Counted from the stretch's first letter, positions 24,314-34,753 are shown. The stretch is 38,174 bases of DNA from Bifidobacterium tsurumiense (GCF_000741765.1 NZ_JGZU01000013.1:1-38174), one strand, 5' to 3'. A program made the numbers and translations. Notes: a model not told the origin generated them from the sequence alone.

Positions 24314-25732
24314 CTAAGCCGACTGCTCCTCAAACCAACGCTTCAGCTCGGCAACAGCCACTTCATGATCAACAGGACCGTTATCCAAGCGGTAGTCCAG
24401 CATATGGCGATATGCCTTGCCCACCATGGGACCGGCTTCAAGTTGCAGAATTTCCATGATTTCATTGCCATTCACATCCGGACGGATGGCGTTGAAATCC
24501 TCCTGCTCCTTTAAATCGCGAACGCGCTGTTCCATCTCATCCATAGCGGCTGCGAACATCTGCTCCTTGCGGCGATTCTGCGTGGTGGCATCGGCGCGAG
24601 TGAGACGGTTCAGGCGCTCGTAGAGGTCGCCGGCATCTTTCACATAACGGCGTACCGCAGAATCAGTCCAGGGCTCATCGATATAACCGTGGAAACGAAG
24701 ATGCAGGTCAACCAGATTGCTCACATCGTCAACCACATGGTGATCAAAGCGCAAGGCCTTCAGCCTCTTGCGGGTCATTTTTGCTCCCACGGCGTCATGG
24801 TGATGGAAACTGACCTTCCCGCCCACTTCGAAACGCCGTGTTTTCGGCTTGCCGATATCGTGCAATAGGGCAGCCAGGCGCAACTTCAAATCCGGCGCGG
24901 GAACAGGACCATCGTCATCCGTCTCCAAGGCCACAGCGCGATCCAAGACCATCATGGTGTGCTCAAACACATCCTTATGACGATGATGCTCATCGATTTC
25001 CAATTGCAAGGCAGGGATTTCAGGCAGCACAAAATCGGCAAGACCGGATTCGACCAATGCTTCAATGCCGGCTCGAGGCCTGTCGGAAAGCAGCAGCTTC
25101 GTCAATTCATCGCGCACACGTTCAGCGGACACGATCTCCAGGCGATCGCTCATATCCATAATCGCTTCGGCTGTTTCCGGCTCAATGCGGAATCCGAGCT
25201 GGGCCACAAAACGCACCGCACGCATCATGCGCAGAGGGTCGTCATCAAAGGACTGCCGAGGATTCACCGGCGTACGCAAAACCGACTTTGCCAGATCGTT
25301 GGCCCCGCCGAAAGGATCCACGAATTCCAAATCGGGCACACGCAAGGCCATGGCATTAACCGTGAAATCACGGCGTGACAGATCGCCTTCGAGGGAATCG
25401 CCATAGCTCACTTCAGGCTTGCGTGAATCAGGATCGTAGGCATCTGAACGATAGGTGGTCACCTCAACTTGGACCTCAGTGCCGTCTTTTCTGCGACGCA
25501 TTGCGCCCAGGGTGCCGAATTTGCGACCCATATCCCAGAATCCGTCATGCCCCCAGGATTTCAGAATCGGCTCGAATTGTTCAGGACGCGCCGACGTGCA
25601 GAAATCCAAGTCATGCGATTTTCGGTGCAATAACATATCACGCACCGGTCCGCCGACAAGAGCGAGCTCATATCCCTGCTCGGCGAATAACCGCCCTAAT
25701 TCAACGGCTTCAGGCCATACTTCGAAGTTCAC
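24314..25732 (-). CDS. cca: CCA tRNA nucleotidyltransferase with HD domain
   Basis: The 472-residue enzyme adds or repairs the 3' CCA of tRNAs, and the tRNAs in this window indeed lack an encoded CCA. It has a nucleotidyltransferase head with GGPVRD (27-32) and metal-binding Asp41 and Asp43 in HDLDF, the RRDFTVNAMAL motif, and the RFVAQLGFRIE neck region. A C-terminal HD phosphohydrolase domain (LLHDIGKPKTR near 290) follows, as in actinobacterial PcnA-type enzymes. The start is a GTG preceded by AAAGGG five bases upstream. It is divergent from the Nudix gene, the same arrangement as pcnA and mutT4 in Mycobacterium. Confidence 0.95.
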   Translation of the reverse strand: MNFEVWPEAVELGRLFAEQGYELALVGGPVRDMLLHRKSHDLDFCTSARPEQFEPILKSWGHDGFWDMGRKFGTLGAMRRRKDGTEVQVEVTTYRSDAYDPDSRKPEVSYGDSLEGDLSRRDFTVNAMALRVPDLEFVDPFGGANDLAKSVLRTPVNPRQSFDDDPLRMMRAVRFVAQLGFRIEPETAEAIMDMSDRLEIVSAERVRDELTKLLLSDRPRAGIEALVESGLADFVLPEIPALQLEIDEHHRHKDVFEHTMMVLDRAVALETDDDGPVPAPDLKLRLAALLHDIGKPKTRRFEVGGKVSFHHHDAVGAKMTRKRLKALRFDHHVVDDVSNLVDLHLRFHGYIDEPWTDSAVRRYVKDAGDLYERLNRLTRADATTQNRRKEQMFAAAMDEMEQRVRDLKEQEDFNAIRPDVNGNEIMEILQLEAGPMVGKAYRHMLDYRLDNGPVDHEVAVAELKRWFEEQSA

Positions 25733-25830
25733 GCATACCCTTTCACGGCATATCTTGCATTGTGCACAATATTGCGTCTACTAGCATACCGTTACCCCAC
25801 CTGCACAATGCGTTGAGTAAGGTGGAAGAC

Positions 25831-26511
25831 ATGATTACTCCCGCAGACCTCGCGCGCATGCTCGCCGGTGCTGCGGTGAACCATGCCCAAAACCCGTTGG
25901 AACCGGATACATTGCTGTATACATCGGAATCCGATCGCCCTGAAGACGCACAGGATTCCGTTGTCATAGAAGATGCACAAGAGGATATCGCAGACCGCAC
26001 GCCGACTCCGGCAATGATGCCGCGACGCCGAAGTGCGGACACCCCTGCGACCTTCGCATCTCTTGATGCCCAGGATCTCCCGGTTGTGCGCGAATACTCT
26101 GCCGGAGGCCTGATTTTCGACGAACGCGGTTATGTCGCCATAATCGCCAGACATTCTCGTAGCGGCCATCTGGAATGGTGCCTGCCGAAGGGACATATCG
26201 AAAAAGGTGAGACCCCTCAGCAAACCGCAGTGCGCGAAGTGCATGAAGAAACAGGAATATTGGGCGAAGTCGTGGACTCCATTGCCACAATCGACTACTG
26301 GTTCACAGGCTCCTCGCAACGCGTCCATAAACTTGTTCACCATTTTGCCTTACGCCGCATCGGCGGAACCCTCACGGTGGAAGGAGACCCTGACCATGAG
26401 GCGGAGGATGCCATCTGGGTGCGGTTCGATGATCTCGATAAGGTATTGAGTTATCCCAATGAACGCAAGATTGCGTGGCTGTACGCACGGAAACTGAACA
26501 GGCAGGCATAA
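25831..26511 (+). CDS. Nudix hydrolase
   Basis: The 226-residue protein has an acidic, low-similarity N-terminal region of about 85 residues and a Nudix domain (about 88-226). The Nudix box GHIEKGETPQQTAVREVHEE with the following TGI is complete (121-143), so it should hydrolyse a nucleoside diphosphate-linked substrate with Mg2+. The start was set at an ATG with AAGGTGG five bases upstream; the frame is open further upstream across the CCA transferase start but shows no family similarity. The TTG of the next gene begins one base after its stop. The position next to the CCA transferase and MurJ matches MutT4 of mycobacteria. Confidence 0.9.
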   Translation: MITPADLARMLAGAAVNHAQNPLEPDTLLYTSESDRPEDAQDSVVIEDAQEDIADRTPTPAMMPRRRSADTPATFASLDAQDLPVVREYSAGGLIFDERGYVAIIARHSRSGHLEWCLPKGHIEKGETPQQTAVREVHEETGILGEVVDSIATIDYWFTGSSQRVHKLVHHFALRRIGGTLTVEGDPDHEAEDAIWVRFDDLDKVLSYPNERKIAWLYARKLNRQA

Positions 26512-26512
26512 C

Positions 26513-28855
26513 TTGACCCGATTTGTCTCATCGGACGCGGCCAATCTACGCCGGTCCACAGCATCAGGCACGCTCCGCCATGCCGTTTTGGCCATATGCA
26601 CAGCAGTACTGGCAGTAATGACATGCTGTCTGCCAGCCAACCAAGCTTTGGCCGTGGGCGCTATGCGTAATGCCAATAATGGCGCCAATACTGCACCGGT
26701 GATTACCTCACCTGCAGCCGATACTTCAGAGAACGCCGCGAGCGCAGACGCCAGCAAAACAGTCTCACTGACTATCGATGAGTCCACAGCCGTGGTCACT
26801 GCCTCTTCCGGATACCATGTCAAGGCCACCATCACCAATAACACCGAATCCGCTCTGGAAGCCGGTAATCTGACGGTTGCGACCAATGTCTTCTACTCGT
26901 TTGTATCACGTACCGATATGCAGCAGTGGGCACAAAGTGGCGTGAATATCCCGATGCCGGACACTTTGGGACAAGTTGATGTACCGGCCATTGATGCCGG
27001 CGCGAAGGCCACGGTGTCTGTTGATGTAGCCGCTGATCAGGATCGGCTATCTGCGATTCTTTCATGGGGTCCCAAGCCTGTGTTGATCAGATATGCCAAC
27101 ACGAATAATCGCGCGGATAGCCACACATTCCTCACGCGTTCCAGCGATGGTCTGCAGACGGCTGGAACGCCCGCTATGTCCATGACCGTGGCATTGCCTT
27201 TGGGCACCAATGCGTGGCAGGCCGACGATTCTGTCACGAGTAATCTGTTGACCACTGCTGATTCGGCTGACTCCTCCTCGAATAATGGGACTGACACGTC
27301 CGATGCGGGCAGGTCATCGGACTCCAGCAGTACGGACCCTGAGAGAATAGTCACCACCAGTGCAGACGCCGGCAATACGCAGCGTGCACTACAGCAGGTG
27401 CTCTCGCGGCACCCTCTATTGCAGGTTATCGCCGACCCGACGTATCTGAAAGCCGTTTCCATTCCGCCTCGCGTAAGTGCAATAACCCAACCGGGAATGT
27501 TTGATATCACCGCTTATGCCGCCATAGGCGATGCTGAGGCGTATGCCACGGCAGGAGTGGACAGTTCCCAGTGGAATGCCGATACTGCTTTGGGCCAGCT
27601 GCGCAGCGCATTGGGCGATGATAACGCGTCCTCACCGGTTATTGCGGTGCAAGGAAGCGGCGCATGGACTCAACAGGCTTTGGAACAGGCTCGCGCCGAA
27701 GGATATGAAACGGTTATTGCTGATTCGGGTTTTGGCGATCAGGATGATGCAACAGTGCATACGGGGAAATTGGTAGTTCCCACATCGCAGGGTGATATTA
27801 CCGTGCTGACAAGCCAGAATGTGCTCAGCGAACTTGCACAAGGGCGAGCCACAAGCGATAGCGCCAGCGGAGAGACCAGTGCAGCAGGCAGACTGGCACG
27901 GTTTATGGCGCAAAGCGCTTTTTATCAAATGGAACAGCCGTACACATCTCGAAATCTTCTGGTCTGCCTGGGAGATCAATCCTCCGGCTCCGATGTGGAC
28001 GCCCTTATGAATGCCGTCGAACAGGCTTCATGGCTCTCCCTCACCGATATCAATACTCTTGCCGCGGCAGATGCCTATCAAACAGGCAGCGAAGCCGAAC
28101 AGACCATTGCTCAGGCAAGCCAGCCCAGCGAAGAAGAACTGAGCTCCACGCGCACCACGCTTGAATCACTCGCATCGAGTAAGGCCGACATCTCACGATT
28201 CGCCAACTCGATTATGGATACCAGCATCGAGCCGTCCTCTTCCGATGCGGCTTCCGACAAGGGCGATGAACAATCCTTGGCTCGGCAGGATGCAAGCTCC
28301 ACGGCCAGACGCTCCAAAGATGGTTCAGCCTGGGTAGCCTCATTGCAAAGTGCGCACTCGGTATTGGCTTTGCATGCGCTTGCACCAAATTCCGACGTGC
28401 GCGAGCGCATGGTTTCCGGAGCGCGATCGCTTTCCAACCAGTTGCTCAATGGCGTTTCAGTGGTGGCATCGGATGCCATAACCGTGGTGAGTGAATCGGC
28501 AAGCATGCCGGTCACTGTGAGCAACAGCCACCCATATCCTGTTCGTGTGCAGGTCTCATCTCTCACCGATTCCATGGAAATCGTGACATCGCGATTCTCG
28601 GAAATCGAAGTGCCGGCCAAAGGCGAAGCGCAGACCACTTTTACGATTCGCGTGTCCACCGCAGGCTCGACAACGGCACATATCACTCTTCAAGACCGCG
28701 ATGGCGTGGAATTCTCTGATTCCCGTTCCACCACGATTACCAGCGCATTGCAAATCAGCGACAAAACAGGCTTCGGCATTATCGCAGCAGCAGCCGTCTT
28801 GGGCGTTCTGGGCCTATGGCGACAGTTCCACCGCAAGAAAGACCCTGACGAATGA
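26513..28855 (+). CDS. DUF6049-like secreted/membrane protein of the MurJ operon
   Basis: The 780-residue protein starts with TTG, just after the Nudix stop, with AGGCAGG upstream. It has a signal sequence (about 24-48, ending near NQALA-VG), a large extracellular region rich in Ser, Ala, Thr and Asp, and a C-terminal membrane span (about 755-772) with a short basic tail (RQFHRKKDPDE). An Ig-like segment before the span (VTVSNSHPYPVRVQVSS) is likely. No catalytic motif is visible. Both the size and position correspond to the actinobacterial gene between mutT4 and mviN (Rv3909 in M. tuberculosis), which is thought to act in envelope biogenesis. It overlaps murJ by four bases (ATGA). Confidence 0.8.
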   Translation: MTRFVSSDAANLRRSTASGTLRHAVLAICTAVLAVMTCCLPANQALAVGAMRNANNGANTAPVITSPAADTSENAASADASKTVSLTIDESTAVVTASSGYHVKATITNNTESALEAGNLTVATNVFYSFVSRTDMQQWAQSGVNIPMPDTLGQVDVPAIDAGAKATVSVDVAADQDRLSAILSWGPKPVLIRYANTNNRADSHTFLTRSSDGLQTAGTPAMSMTVALPLGTNAWQADDSVTSNLLTTADSADSSSNNGTDTSDAGRSSDSSSTDPERIVTTSADAGNTQRALQQVLSRHPLLQVIADPTYLKAVSIPPRVSAITQPGMFDITAYAAIGDAEAYATAGVDSSQWNADTALGQLRSALGDDNASSPVIAVQGSGAWTQQALEQARAEGYETVIADSGFGDQDDATVHTGKLVVPTSQGDITVLTSQNVLSELAQGRATSDSASGETSAAGRLARFMAQSAFYQMEQPYTSRNLLVCLGDQSSGSDVDALMNAVEQASWLSLTDINTLAAADAYQTGSEAEQTIAQASQPSEEELSSTRTTLESLASSKADISRFANSIMDTSIEPSSSDAASDKGDEQSLARQDASSTARRSKDGSAWVASLQSAHSVLALHALAPNSDVRERMVSGARSLSNQLLNGVSVVASDAITVVSESASMPVTVSNSHPYPVRVQVSSLTDSMEIVTSRFSEIEVPAKGEAQTTFTIRVSTAGSTTAHITLQDRDGVEFSDSRSTTITSALQISDKTGFGIIAAAAVLGVLGLWRQFHRKKDPDE

Positions 28856-31800
28856 GCTCCTCAGTAGGACGTAACTCCCTCATCATGGCCTCAGGCACCG
28901 CGGCCTCGCGCGTGACTGGGCAGATCCGCACCATTCTGTTGGCTGCTACCATCGGCACCACCGGTATCACCGCAAATGCATATCAAGCGGGTTCCATGAT
29001 TCCGCAAGTGGTGTTCACACTGGTATCCGGCGGCATCTTCAATGCGGTGCTTGTGCCTCAAATCGTCCGTACCTTGCAGCACAAAGACGCGCAGGAACGC
29101 TTGAATAAGCTCATCACCTTCGCCATAACACTGCTACTGAGCATCACTTTGCTTATGGCGGCTGCAACTCCTCTTTTGACGAGACTGTATGCCAATGGCG
29201 GTCCGGATATGATCGCCCTCACCAACTCCTTCACCCTGTGGTGCATGCCGCAGATTTTCTTCTATGGCCTCTACACCGTGCTGGGGCAGATCCTTGCGGC
29301 AAAAGGGCATTTCGGCATGTATGCGTGGAGCTCTGTCGGCGCCAATATCATCAGCAGCGCGGGATTCATAGCCTTCATTGCCATGTTCGGCAAATCAGAT
29401 CGGCAACCCATCGAATTCTGGACACATGACAAGCTCCTGCTCACTGCGGGTATGTGGACTTTGGGCGTGGCTTTCCAAGCGTTGATCCTGTTTCTGCCGT
29501 TGCATCGCATAGGTTTGAAATACCGTCCTCAATGGGGCGTCGCCGGAATCGGATTGCGTTCGATGGGTCCTGTCGCAGCCTGGAGCCTCGGCATAGTCAC
29601 GATCACTCAGCTGATCACCATTATCACCACTCGCGTCACCACGAGTGCACCGGAACGTGCAGGCGCCATGATGGGATTGGACCAGTTCAGTGTGGCGGGC
29701 AATGCAACCTATCAAAATGCGTACACGATTTATATTCTGCCGTACTCCTTGATAGCCGTATCAGTGGCCACCGCGATTTTCCCCAAGATTTCCCAGGCTA
29801 TTGCGGATCGTAATATCGACGCCGCCCGTCGGGATCTCAGTTCTTCGATGCGCAATGTCGGATTGCTCATGTGCTTCTTCACCGTGGCTTTTCTCGTCAT
29901 GCCGATGCCGATTATCGTGGCATTGTTGCCTTCGGTGACCACTCATGCCGCGCAGCTTATGGCCGGCCCTTTGATGGCATTATCGTTTACGCTCCCGTTG
30001 ACAAGCGCCTATCTCATCATTCAGCGCACATTCTATGCCTTTGAAGACGGCAAGCGACCGTTTATTTTCATGGCCCTGCAGGCGGGATTGCAATTGCTGA
30101 CGCTGTTTATCGGCATCAATGTGCTTCCTCCAACACAATGGGCCACTATGACCGGGGTTTCGGTTTCCGTTGGATATATCCTCGCTTTCCCGGCGCTGGC
30201 ATGGATGCTGCGTAAACGTTTTGAGGGAAATCTGGACGGCCGCCGTATCACCGTTGCTTACGCCAAAGCGTTGCTCGCCTCTGCTGCAGCTCTTGTCACC
30301 GGTTTATGGCTTCGTTCGCCTGTGTATGCGATCGCAGGAGTGCATCTGACACCTGATGGCGGCGAAATGAGCTGGATCCAGGCCGTGATTTCTGCATTGC
30401 TGCTCACCATAGTGATCACTGTCGTGTATCTCGGTGTGCTACACGCTTTGCGTACCGATGAACTGATGTCGCTCGCTAATTCGATTGCCTCGCGATTGGG
30501 ATTGCGCAAGGGAAAAACGGCCTCTGATGAGATGCCAGAAAATACCGATAACTCGCCCGAGAATGCAGACACCCCCAAGGATGAGCCATCCCTTATTTCG
30601 ACCAGCCCAGAGAGTAGAATGTCCGGAGCGTCGCAACCGTCGCACATACCTATGGGGCATGGAGTCGAAGGACATATGAAACCTGAGCTCGGAGACATCA
30701 TTATCAATCGTTACACCTTGGTGTCGTTGCTACGCAAAGAACCAGGTGTGCAAGTGTGGGAAGCCAATGACCGCATTCTGGCTCGCGATTGTCAGCTTTT
30801 CATTGTCACAGACGGCGATGTCACAGACCAGGTTAACAATATCGCGTCTTCGCTGGCATTATCCCGCGGCAGCCGTTTCACTCCTGTGCTGCAATTCCAC
30901 GACATTGATGGGGTCTGTGTCGTTATCACTCAGCTGGACGCCGGTCTGTCGCTGACTGATTATTTTGCAGGTGCCGCTGGAAAGACACTCTCGTTCGATG
31001 GCATGAAATCGGTACTTGGCGAAACGACACAGTCGATGATGCGCCTGCTTTCCGCAGGACTCAATCACACCGCATTGAGCACTGAAACCATTCGCGTCAC
31101 CAGCAATGGCGTGCAAATCGCGGATGCCGTAATAAGCCCTTTGATGGCAGATCTTTCCGATGCTCCTGAAGGTATTGCCGGTGAACAATTGGCAGTACGC
31201 CAGATTTCCGCACTGCTATTCGCGATGCTTACCAAGCATCATTCAGCGCCGGACACCATTTTCGATCTTGCCGATCTGCCAAATGACGTGCCGGACGAAT
31301 TGCGCCTGATATGCGCTCGAGGCCTGAATCTGCGTGATGGCGATCAGGACCTATTGCTGCTCACTACGCTTGCCGAGCTAGATGCACTCCTAGGAGACTG
31401 GCAGCCGCTCACTTCGTTGGCTACCCGCGATATTGCTTTGCCGAGCGCTGACGGTGATGCTTCGATCATTCATGCCGAGTTGCGCCTCTCCGATCCCGCA
31501 AGCATTCTTCCGGTGCCCGATGAATTGACCACGCTGCCCGCCGTGGTCCCTGATGCCGTAGACGGCCAGGATATGGGTACCGTCTCGCCAGATTTGCTTA
31601 TCTCCGATGCCGCCGCCGAAGAATATGCGGTTCAGCACAATGGCGACAAGCCGGCTGATGGAGCTGCCAAAGCTGCGGAGGGTTCCGCAGCAACCGTGGC
31701 CTCAGGCGTTGCCGCAACGTTTGCCGGCGTATTGGCAGCTGTGCAACAAGGCTTGAAAGCAGCCGGTTCCACTATGGGCCGTTGGTGGAATATGGGCAAA

Positions 31801-33057
31801 GCCAAAATCAGCGGCACACAGCCATCCGAAGATGTGAATTCTCCAAATGCTTCCACAGAGGCCGAATCAACGGCAAATGGGAAATTCGGGAAATCTTCAT
31901 CTTCGGTTGCATCCACGGGTCATGGCGAGGGCGCTCAATCTAGCCTTGCCGGCAACCCTGCTTTCCAACAGGGCATGGATTTCCGTGATGTCGCAGCCGC
32001 TGAGATGGCGGGCCTGCTTTCTCATGCCGACACTGATACCGAAGCCACGCTATTCCCGACTTTCGGCGAGCAGGCCACCGGTAATTCCAATCCGACCATG
32101 CAGTTCGACTTCACCAAGAAAATGCCGACTGTGTCAACCGTTGGGTCAGGCGCTCCTGAAATGTTGGAAGCCACCGGCCAGATTCCAACCGTCGTTGCAG
32201 GCGAAGCATCGCAACTGGCTCTGGAAGAAGAGCGCCAAGCTGCACAGACCGCCGGTGCAGCGGCTCTGCCACCAAGCTTCACCCCCCGTATGCATTCGCA
32301 GAATGCCAACACTGAAGCGTCTGCGTCAACGCAGGGTGATGACGATATTGCCGACGCCAAGCTATTCGGCGGCCTGAGTACCAAGGTAATTGCCATCGGC
32401 GTGGTGGCTATTGTGGTGATAGCGGCCTTGCTGCTGGCATTGAATAGCCTCTCAGGCGGTACCAAGAATGAAGGTATCGTCAGTAATGACTCCGGACAAT
32501 GGCCGACAATGAATCTTGATGAAGTGCCCTTTGGCGACAAGAGCGCAAGCAGCGAGAGCTCTGACGACGCTTCGTCGCAGCCATCTGAAAGTGCTTCATC
32601 ATCTGAATCGGCAGACGCACAGGCGAGCGCCAGTAGCTCGGAAAGTGCTTCCAAGGATTCCAAGGCCGTTACGGTAACGCATGCCGATAAGAATGTCTCT
32701 GCCGTTCCAACGCCCAAGGTACCGGAAAACAATACCCCTTACGATATTGACAAGCAGCAATTCCTCACGAATCCTGCAGGCCAACAGGGTCTGGGCTACT
32801 ACATGCATCTGAGCCAGCCGCAGACTGCGCAACGATTCGTTATCAAGATCCGTTCCTCTGGCGGCAAGGGGTATCTGCGCGTGAATACGAGCAGCGATCC
32901 GACTCAGGGTAGCCAGGTTGCAGAATTCAGCTTTGATGCCAGCGGCACGACTGAGGTGCGCTTCACGGCCACTAAGGCTCAGGACTTCCTGCTGTGGGTT
33001 CCTATGGACAGCCTGCCGAATAACCAGTTGTATATCGATTCGGTGCAGATTTACTGA
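28852..33057 (+). CDS. murJ: MurJ lipid II flippase fused to a pseudokinase and extracellular domain
   Basis: The 1,401-residue protein has three parts. Residues 1-545 are a polytopic MurJ/MviN core of about 14 spans (N-terminal GRNSLIMASGTAASRVTGQ, typical of the family) that moves lipid II across the membrane. A linker leads to a kinase-like fold at about 612-850 that lacks the essential residues: no HRD or DFG, replaced by HTALSTETI and IADAVIS, and no VAIK lysine, so it is a pseudokinase. After an Ala/Ser-rich linker a single span (about 1178-1198), a Ser-rich stretch and a C-terminal beta-rich domain (about 1290-1401) follow outside. Mycobacterial MviN has the same plan, where the pseudokinase is phosphorylated by PknB and bound by FhaA. 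The candidate kinase here is at 15526-17709. Confidence 0.92.
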   Translation: MSSSVGRNSLIMASGTAASRVTGQIRTILLAATIGTTGITANAYQAGSMIPQVVFTLVSGGIFNAVLVPQIVRTLQHKDAQERLNKLITFAITLLLSITLLMAAATPLLTRLYANGGPDMIALTNSFTLWCMPQIFFYGLYTVLGQILAAKGHFGMYAWSSVGANIISSAGFIAFIAMFGKSDRQPIEFWTHDKLLLTAGMWTLGVAFQALILFLPLHRIGLKYRPQWGVAGIGLRSMGPVAAWSLGIVTITQLITIITTRVTTSAPERAGAMMGLDQFSVAGNATYQNAYTIYILPYSLIAVSVATAIFPKISQAIADRNIDAARRDLSSSMRNVGLLMCFFTVAFLVMPMPIIVALLPSVTTHAAQLMAGPLMALSFTLPLTSAYLIIQRTFYAFEDGKRPFIFMALQAGLQLLTLFIGINVLPPTQWATMTGVSVSVGYILAFPALAWMLRKRFEGNLDGRRITVAYAKALLASAAALVTGLWLRSPVYAIAGVHLTPDGGEMSWIQAVISALLLTIVITVVYLGVLHALRTDELMSLANSIASRLGLRKGKTASDEMPENTDNSPENADTPKDEPSLISTSPESRMSGASQPSHIPMGHGVEGHMKPELGDIIINRYTLVSLLRKEPGVQVWEANDRILARDCQLFIVTDGDVTDQVNNIASSLALSRGSRFTPVLQFHDIDGVCVVITQLDAGLSLTDYFAGAAGKTLSFDGMKSVLGETTQSMMRLLSAGLNHTALSTETIRVTSNGVQIADAVISPLMADLSDAPEGIAGEQLAVRQISALLFAMLTKHHSAPDTIFDLADLPNDVPDELRLICARGLNLRDGDQDLLLLTTLAELDALLGDWQPLTSLATRDIALPSADGDASIIHAELRLSDPASILPVPDELTTLPAVVPDAVDGQDMGTVSPDLLISDAAAEEYAVQHNGDKPADGAAKAAEGSAATVASGVAATFAGVLAAVQQGLKAAGSTMGRWWNMGKAKISGTQPSEDVNSPNASTEAESTANGKFGKSSSSVASTGHGEGAQSSLAGNPAFQQGMDFRDVAAAEMAGLLSHADTDTEATLFPTFGEQATGNSNPTMQFDFTKKMPTVSTVGSGAPEMLEATGQIPTVVAGEASQLALEEERQAAQTAGAAALPPSFTPRMHSQNANTEASASTQGDDDIADAKLFGGLSTKVIAIGVVAIVVIAALLLALNSLSGGTKNEGIVSNDSGQWPTMNLDEVPFGDKSASSESSDDASSQPSESASSSESADAQASASSSESASKDSKAVTVTHADKNVSAVPTPKVPENNTPYDIDKQQFLTNPAGQQGLGYYMHLSQPQTAQRFVIKIRSSGGKGYLRVNTSSDPTQGSQVAEFSFDASGTTEVRFTATKAQDFLLWVPMDSLPNNQLYIDSVQIY

Positions 33058-33203
33058 GTGACAACACCTCAGACTACTTCCGTTACGGATTATCCCATCC
33101 AAGGTGATGAGCCGTTATCGTCTTTCCGAATATGCAATGTACGACATGCCGCACTGCGTGGGATTTGGATCTGGTGATGTCGCCCACCTTGCAATAGCCG
33201 ATT

Positions 33204-33257
33204 GGCCGCCTATTTGACGATGTGAATTACAGCATTCCGTCGAATAGGCGGCCTTTT
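33204..33257 (+). terminator. Strong terminator after murJ
   Basis: GGCCGCCTATTTGACG and CGTCGAATAGGCGGCC pair over 16 bp with one G-U, then TTTTCATT follows. It ends the Nudix-DUF6049-MurJ transcript 147 bases after the stop codon. Confidence 0.92.
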
Positions 33258-33387
33258 CATTCAACCAACTTCGTATGATCCCGCATTCAAATATCACATA
33301 GTAAACTGTCTCCATTGCACCCTGATGTAGCAACCTGGTGACCTTTCGAGACAACTCGTGGCACGAACGCCAGCTTCGGCTACAGTG

Positions 33388-33396
33388 TGCTATATC
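33388..33396 (+). promoter_or_regulatory. Extended -10 promoter of the aminotransferase gene
   Basis: TGCTATATC is an extended -10 element 35 bases upstream of the ATG at 33431. It comes after the murJ terminator. No good -35 hexamer is seen. Confidence 0.4.
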
Positions 33397-33430
33397 GCGC
33401 AATAGAGTGCGCCGCTAGAAAGGAAAACGC

Positions 33431-34753
33431 ATGTCCGAGACTGCGAACACCACAAGCTCGAAAATGATCAAAAACGATCCTTGGTTCGGTTCTTATGCCG
33501 ACCGCGCCGAAGTGATGCGAGCTTCGGAGATTCGAGCACTGTTTGCAGTCGCATCTCGGCCTGAAGTCGTTTCTCTTGCAGGCGGCATGCCGTATCTGGA
33601 ATATATGCCTTTTCAGGAGCTTTCCGAGCTCATCGCTAAGATGATGGTCGACAAGGGCGATATCGCATGGCAGTACGGTTCGGCACAAGGTGATCCACAT
33701 CTGCGTGAGGATGTGCTGCAAATCATGGAGTTGGAAGGCATTACTGACGTCCAGCCCGATGATGTGGTGATCTCCAACGGTTCGCAGAACGCCTTGGATC
33801 TGATCACACGAATAATGTGCAATCCAGGAGATGTCATTCTTGCCGAAGCCCCGAATTATGTCGGCGCTTTGGGCGTATTCCAGTCCTTCCAGGCCGAAGT
33901 GGTGAATGTCCAGCTGGATGAGCACGGTCTCATTCCTGAATCATTCGAGCAGTCCATTATTGAGCAACGAAAATTGGGCAAGCATGTGAAATTCCTCTAC
34001 ACTGTGCCTAATTTCCATAATCCGGCAGGAGTCACGATGAGTGTGGAACGCCGCCCGCGCATTCTGGAAATCGCCCGCAAATATCATGTGTTGGTTGTCG
34101 AAGACAATCCCTATGGCTTGCTTGGTTTCGATGGTCAGACCTATCCGGCATTGCGATCCATGGATTCCCAGAATGTGGTGTACCTGTCCAGCTTCTCGAA
34201 GATCATCGCCCCCGGTATGCGCATAGCTTGGATGGTGGCCCCTCCAGGAATCAGGCATAAGCTGGTGCTTGCCAATGAAGCTTCAATACTGTGCCCTTCC
34301 AATATGAGCCAATTCACCATCAGCACATATCTGGATAATTTCGACTGGAAGAAGCAGATCAACGATTATCGCGGCATGTATAAGGAACGCTGCGAAACCA
34401 TGGATGCGGCATTGCGTGAATATCTGCCATATTGCACTTGGAACAAGCCCAAGGGCGGGTTCTACATTTGGCTGCGCATTCCGGATGGTCTTGATTCTCG
34501 CGCCATGTTGCCGAGGGCTATTACCGCCAAGGTTGCCTATGTTGCAGGTACCGGTTTCTACAATAACGGCGAAGGCAGCGACCATATGCGTCTTTCCTTC
34601 TGCTATCCGACACCTGATCGCATTCGTGAAGGCGTGCGCCGTCTTTCCACGGTTATGGATGCCGAGCGTGAAACCGTGGAGCTGTTCGGCACCAGCGGCA
34701 ATCCTGACCCCGATCCACGCGATCCGGAGACGCCAGGTCCACATACGAATTGA
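33431..34753 (+). CDS. PLP-dependent class I/II aminotransferase
   Basis: The 440-residue protein is a fold-type I aminotransferase of the 2-aminoadipate/MocR-like subgroup (the LysN, ARO8 type). Visible features are VSLAGGMPY near the N-terminus, YGSAQGDPHLRE, ISNGSQNALDL, VPNFHNPAGVTMS, the EDNPYGLL segment and the PLP Lys257 in SSFSKIIAPGMRIAW. No N-terminal DNA-binding domain is present, so it is an enzyme and not a MocR regulator. The substrate (aromatic, branched-chain or aminoadipate) is not determined. The start has AAAGGAAAA upstream. It lies between the murJ terminator and the D-Ala ligase-like gene, perhaps co-transcribed with it. Confidence 0.9.
   Translation: MSETANTTSSKMIKNDPWFGSYADRAEVMRASEIRALFAVASRPEVVSLAGGMPYLEYMPFQELSELIAKMMVDKGDIAWQYGSAQGDPHLREDVLQIMELEGITDVQPDDVVISNGSQNALDLITRIMCNPGDVILAEAPNYVGALGVFQSFQAEVVNVQLDEHGLIPESFEQSIIEQRKLGKHVKFLYTVPNFHNPAGVTMSVERRPRILEIARKYHVLVVEDNPYGLLGFDGQTYPALRSMDSQNVVYLSSFSKIIAPGMRIAWMVAPPGIRHKLVLANEASILCPSNMSQFTISTYLDNFDWKKQINDYRGMYKERCETMDAALREYLPYCTWNKPKGGFYIWLRIPDGLDSRAMLPRAITAKVAYVAGTGFYNNGEGSDHMRLSFCYPTPDRIREGVRRLSTVMDAERETVELFGTSGNPDPDPRDPETPGPHTN

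Noticed and set aside
33431..34753. MocR-type transcription regulator
   Set aside because: The protein has only the aminotransferase domain; no N-terminal winged-helix domain is present.
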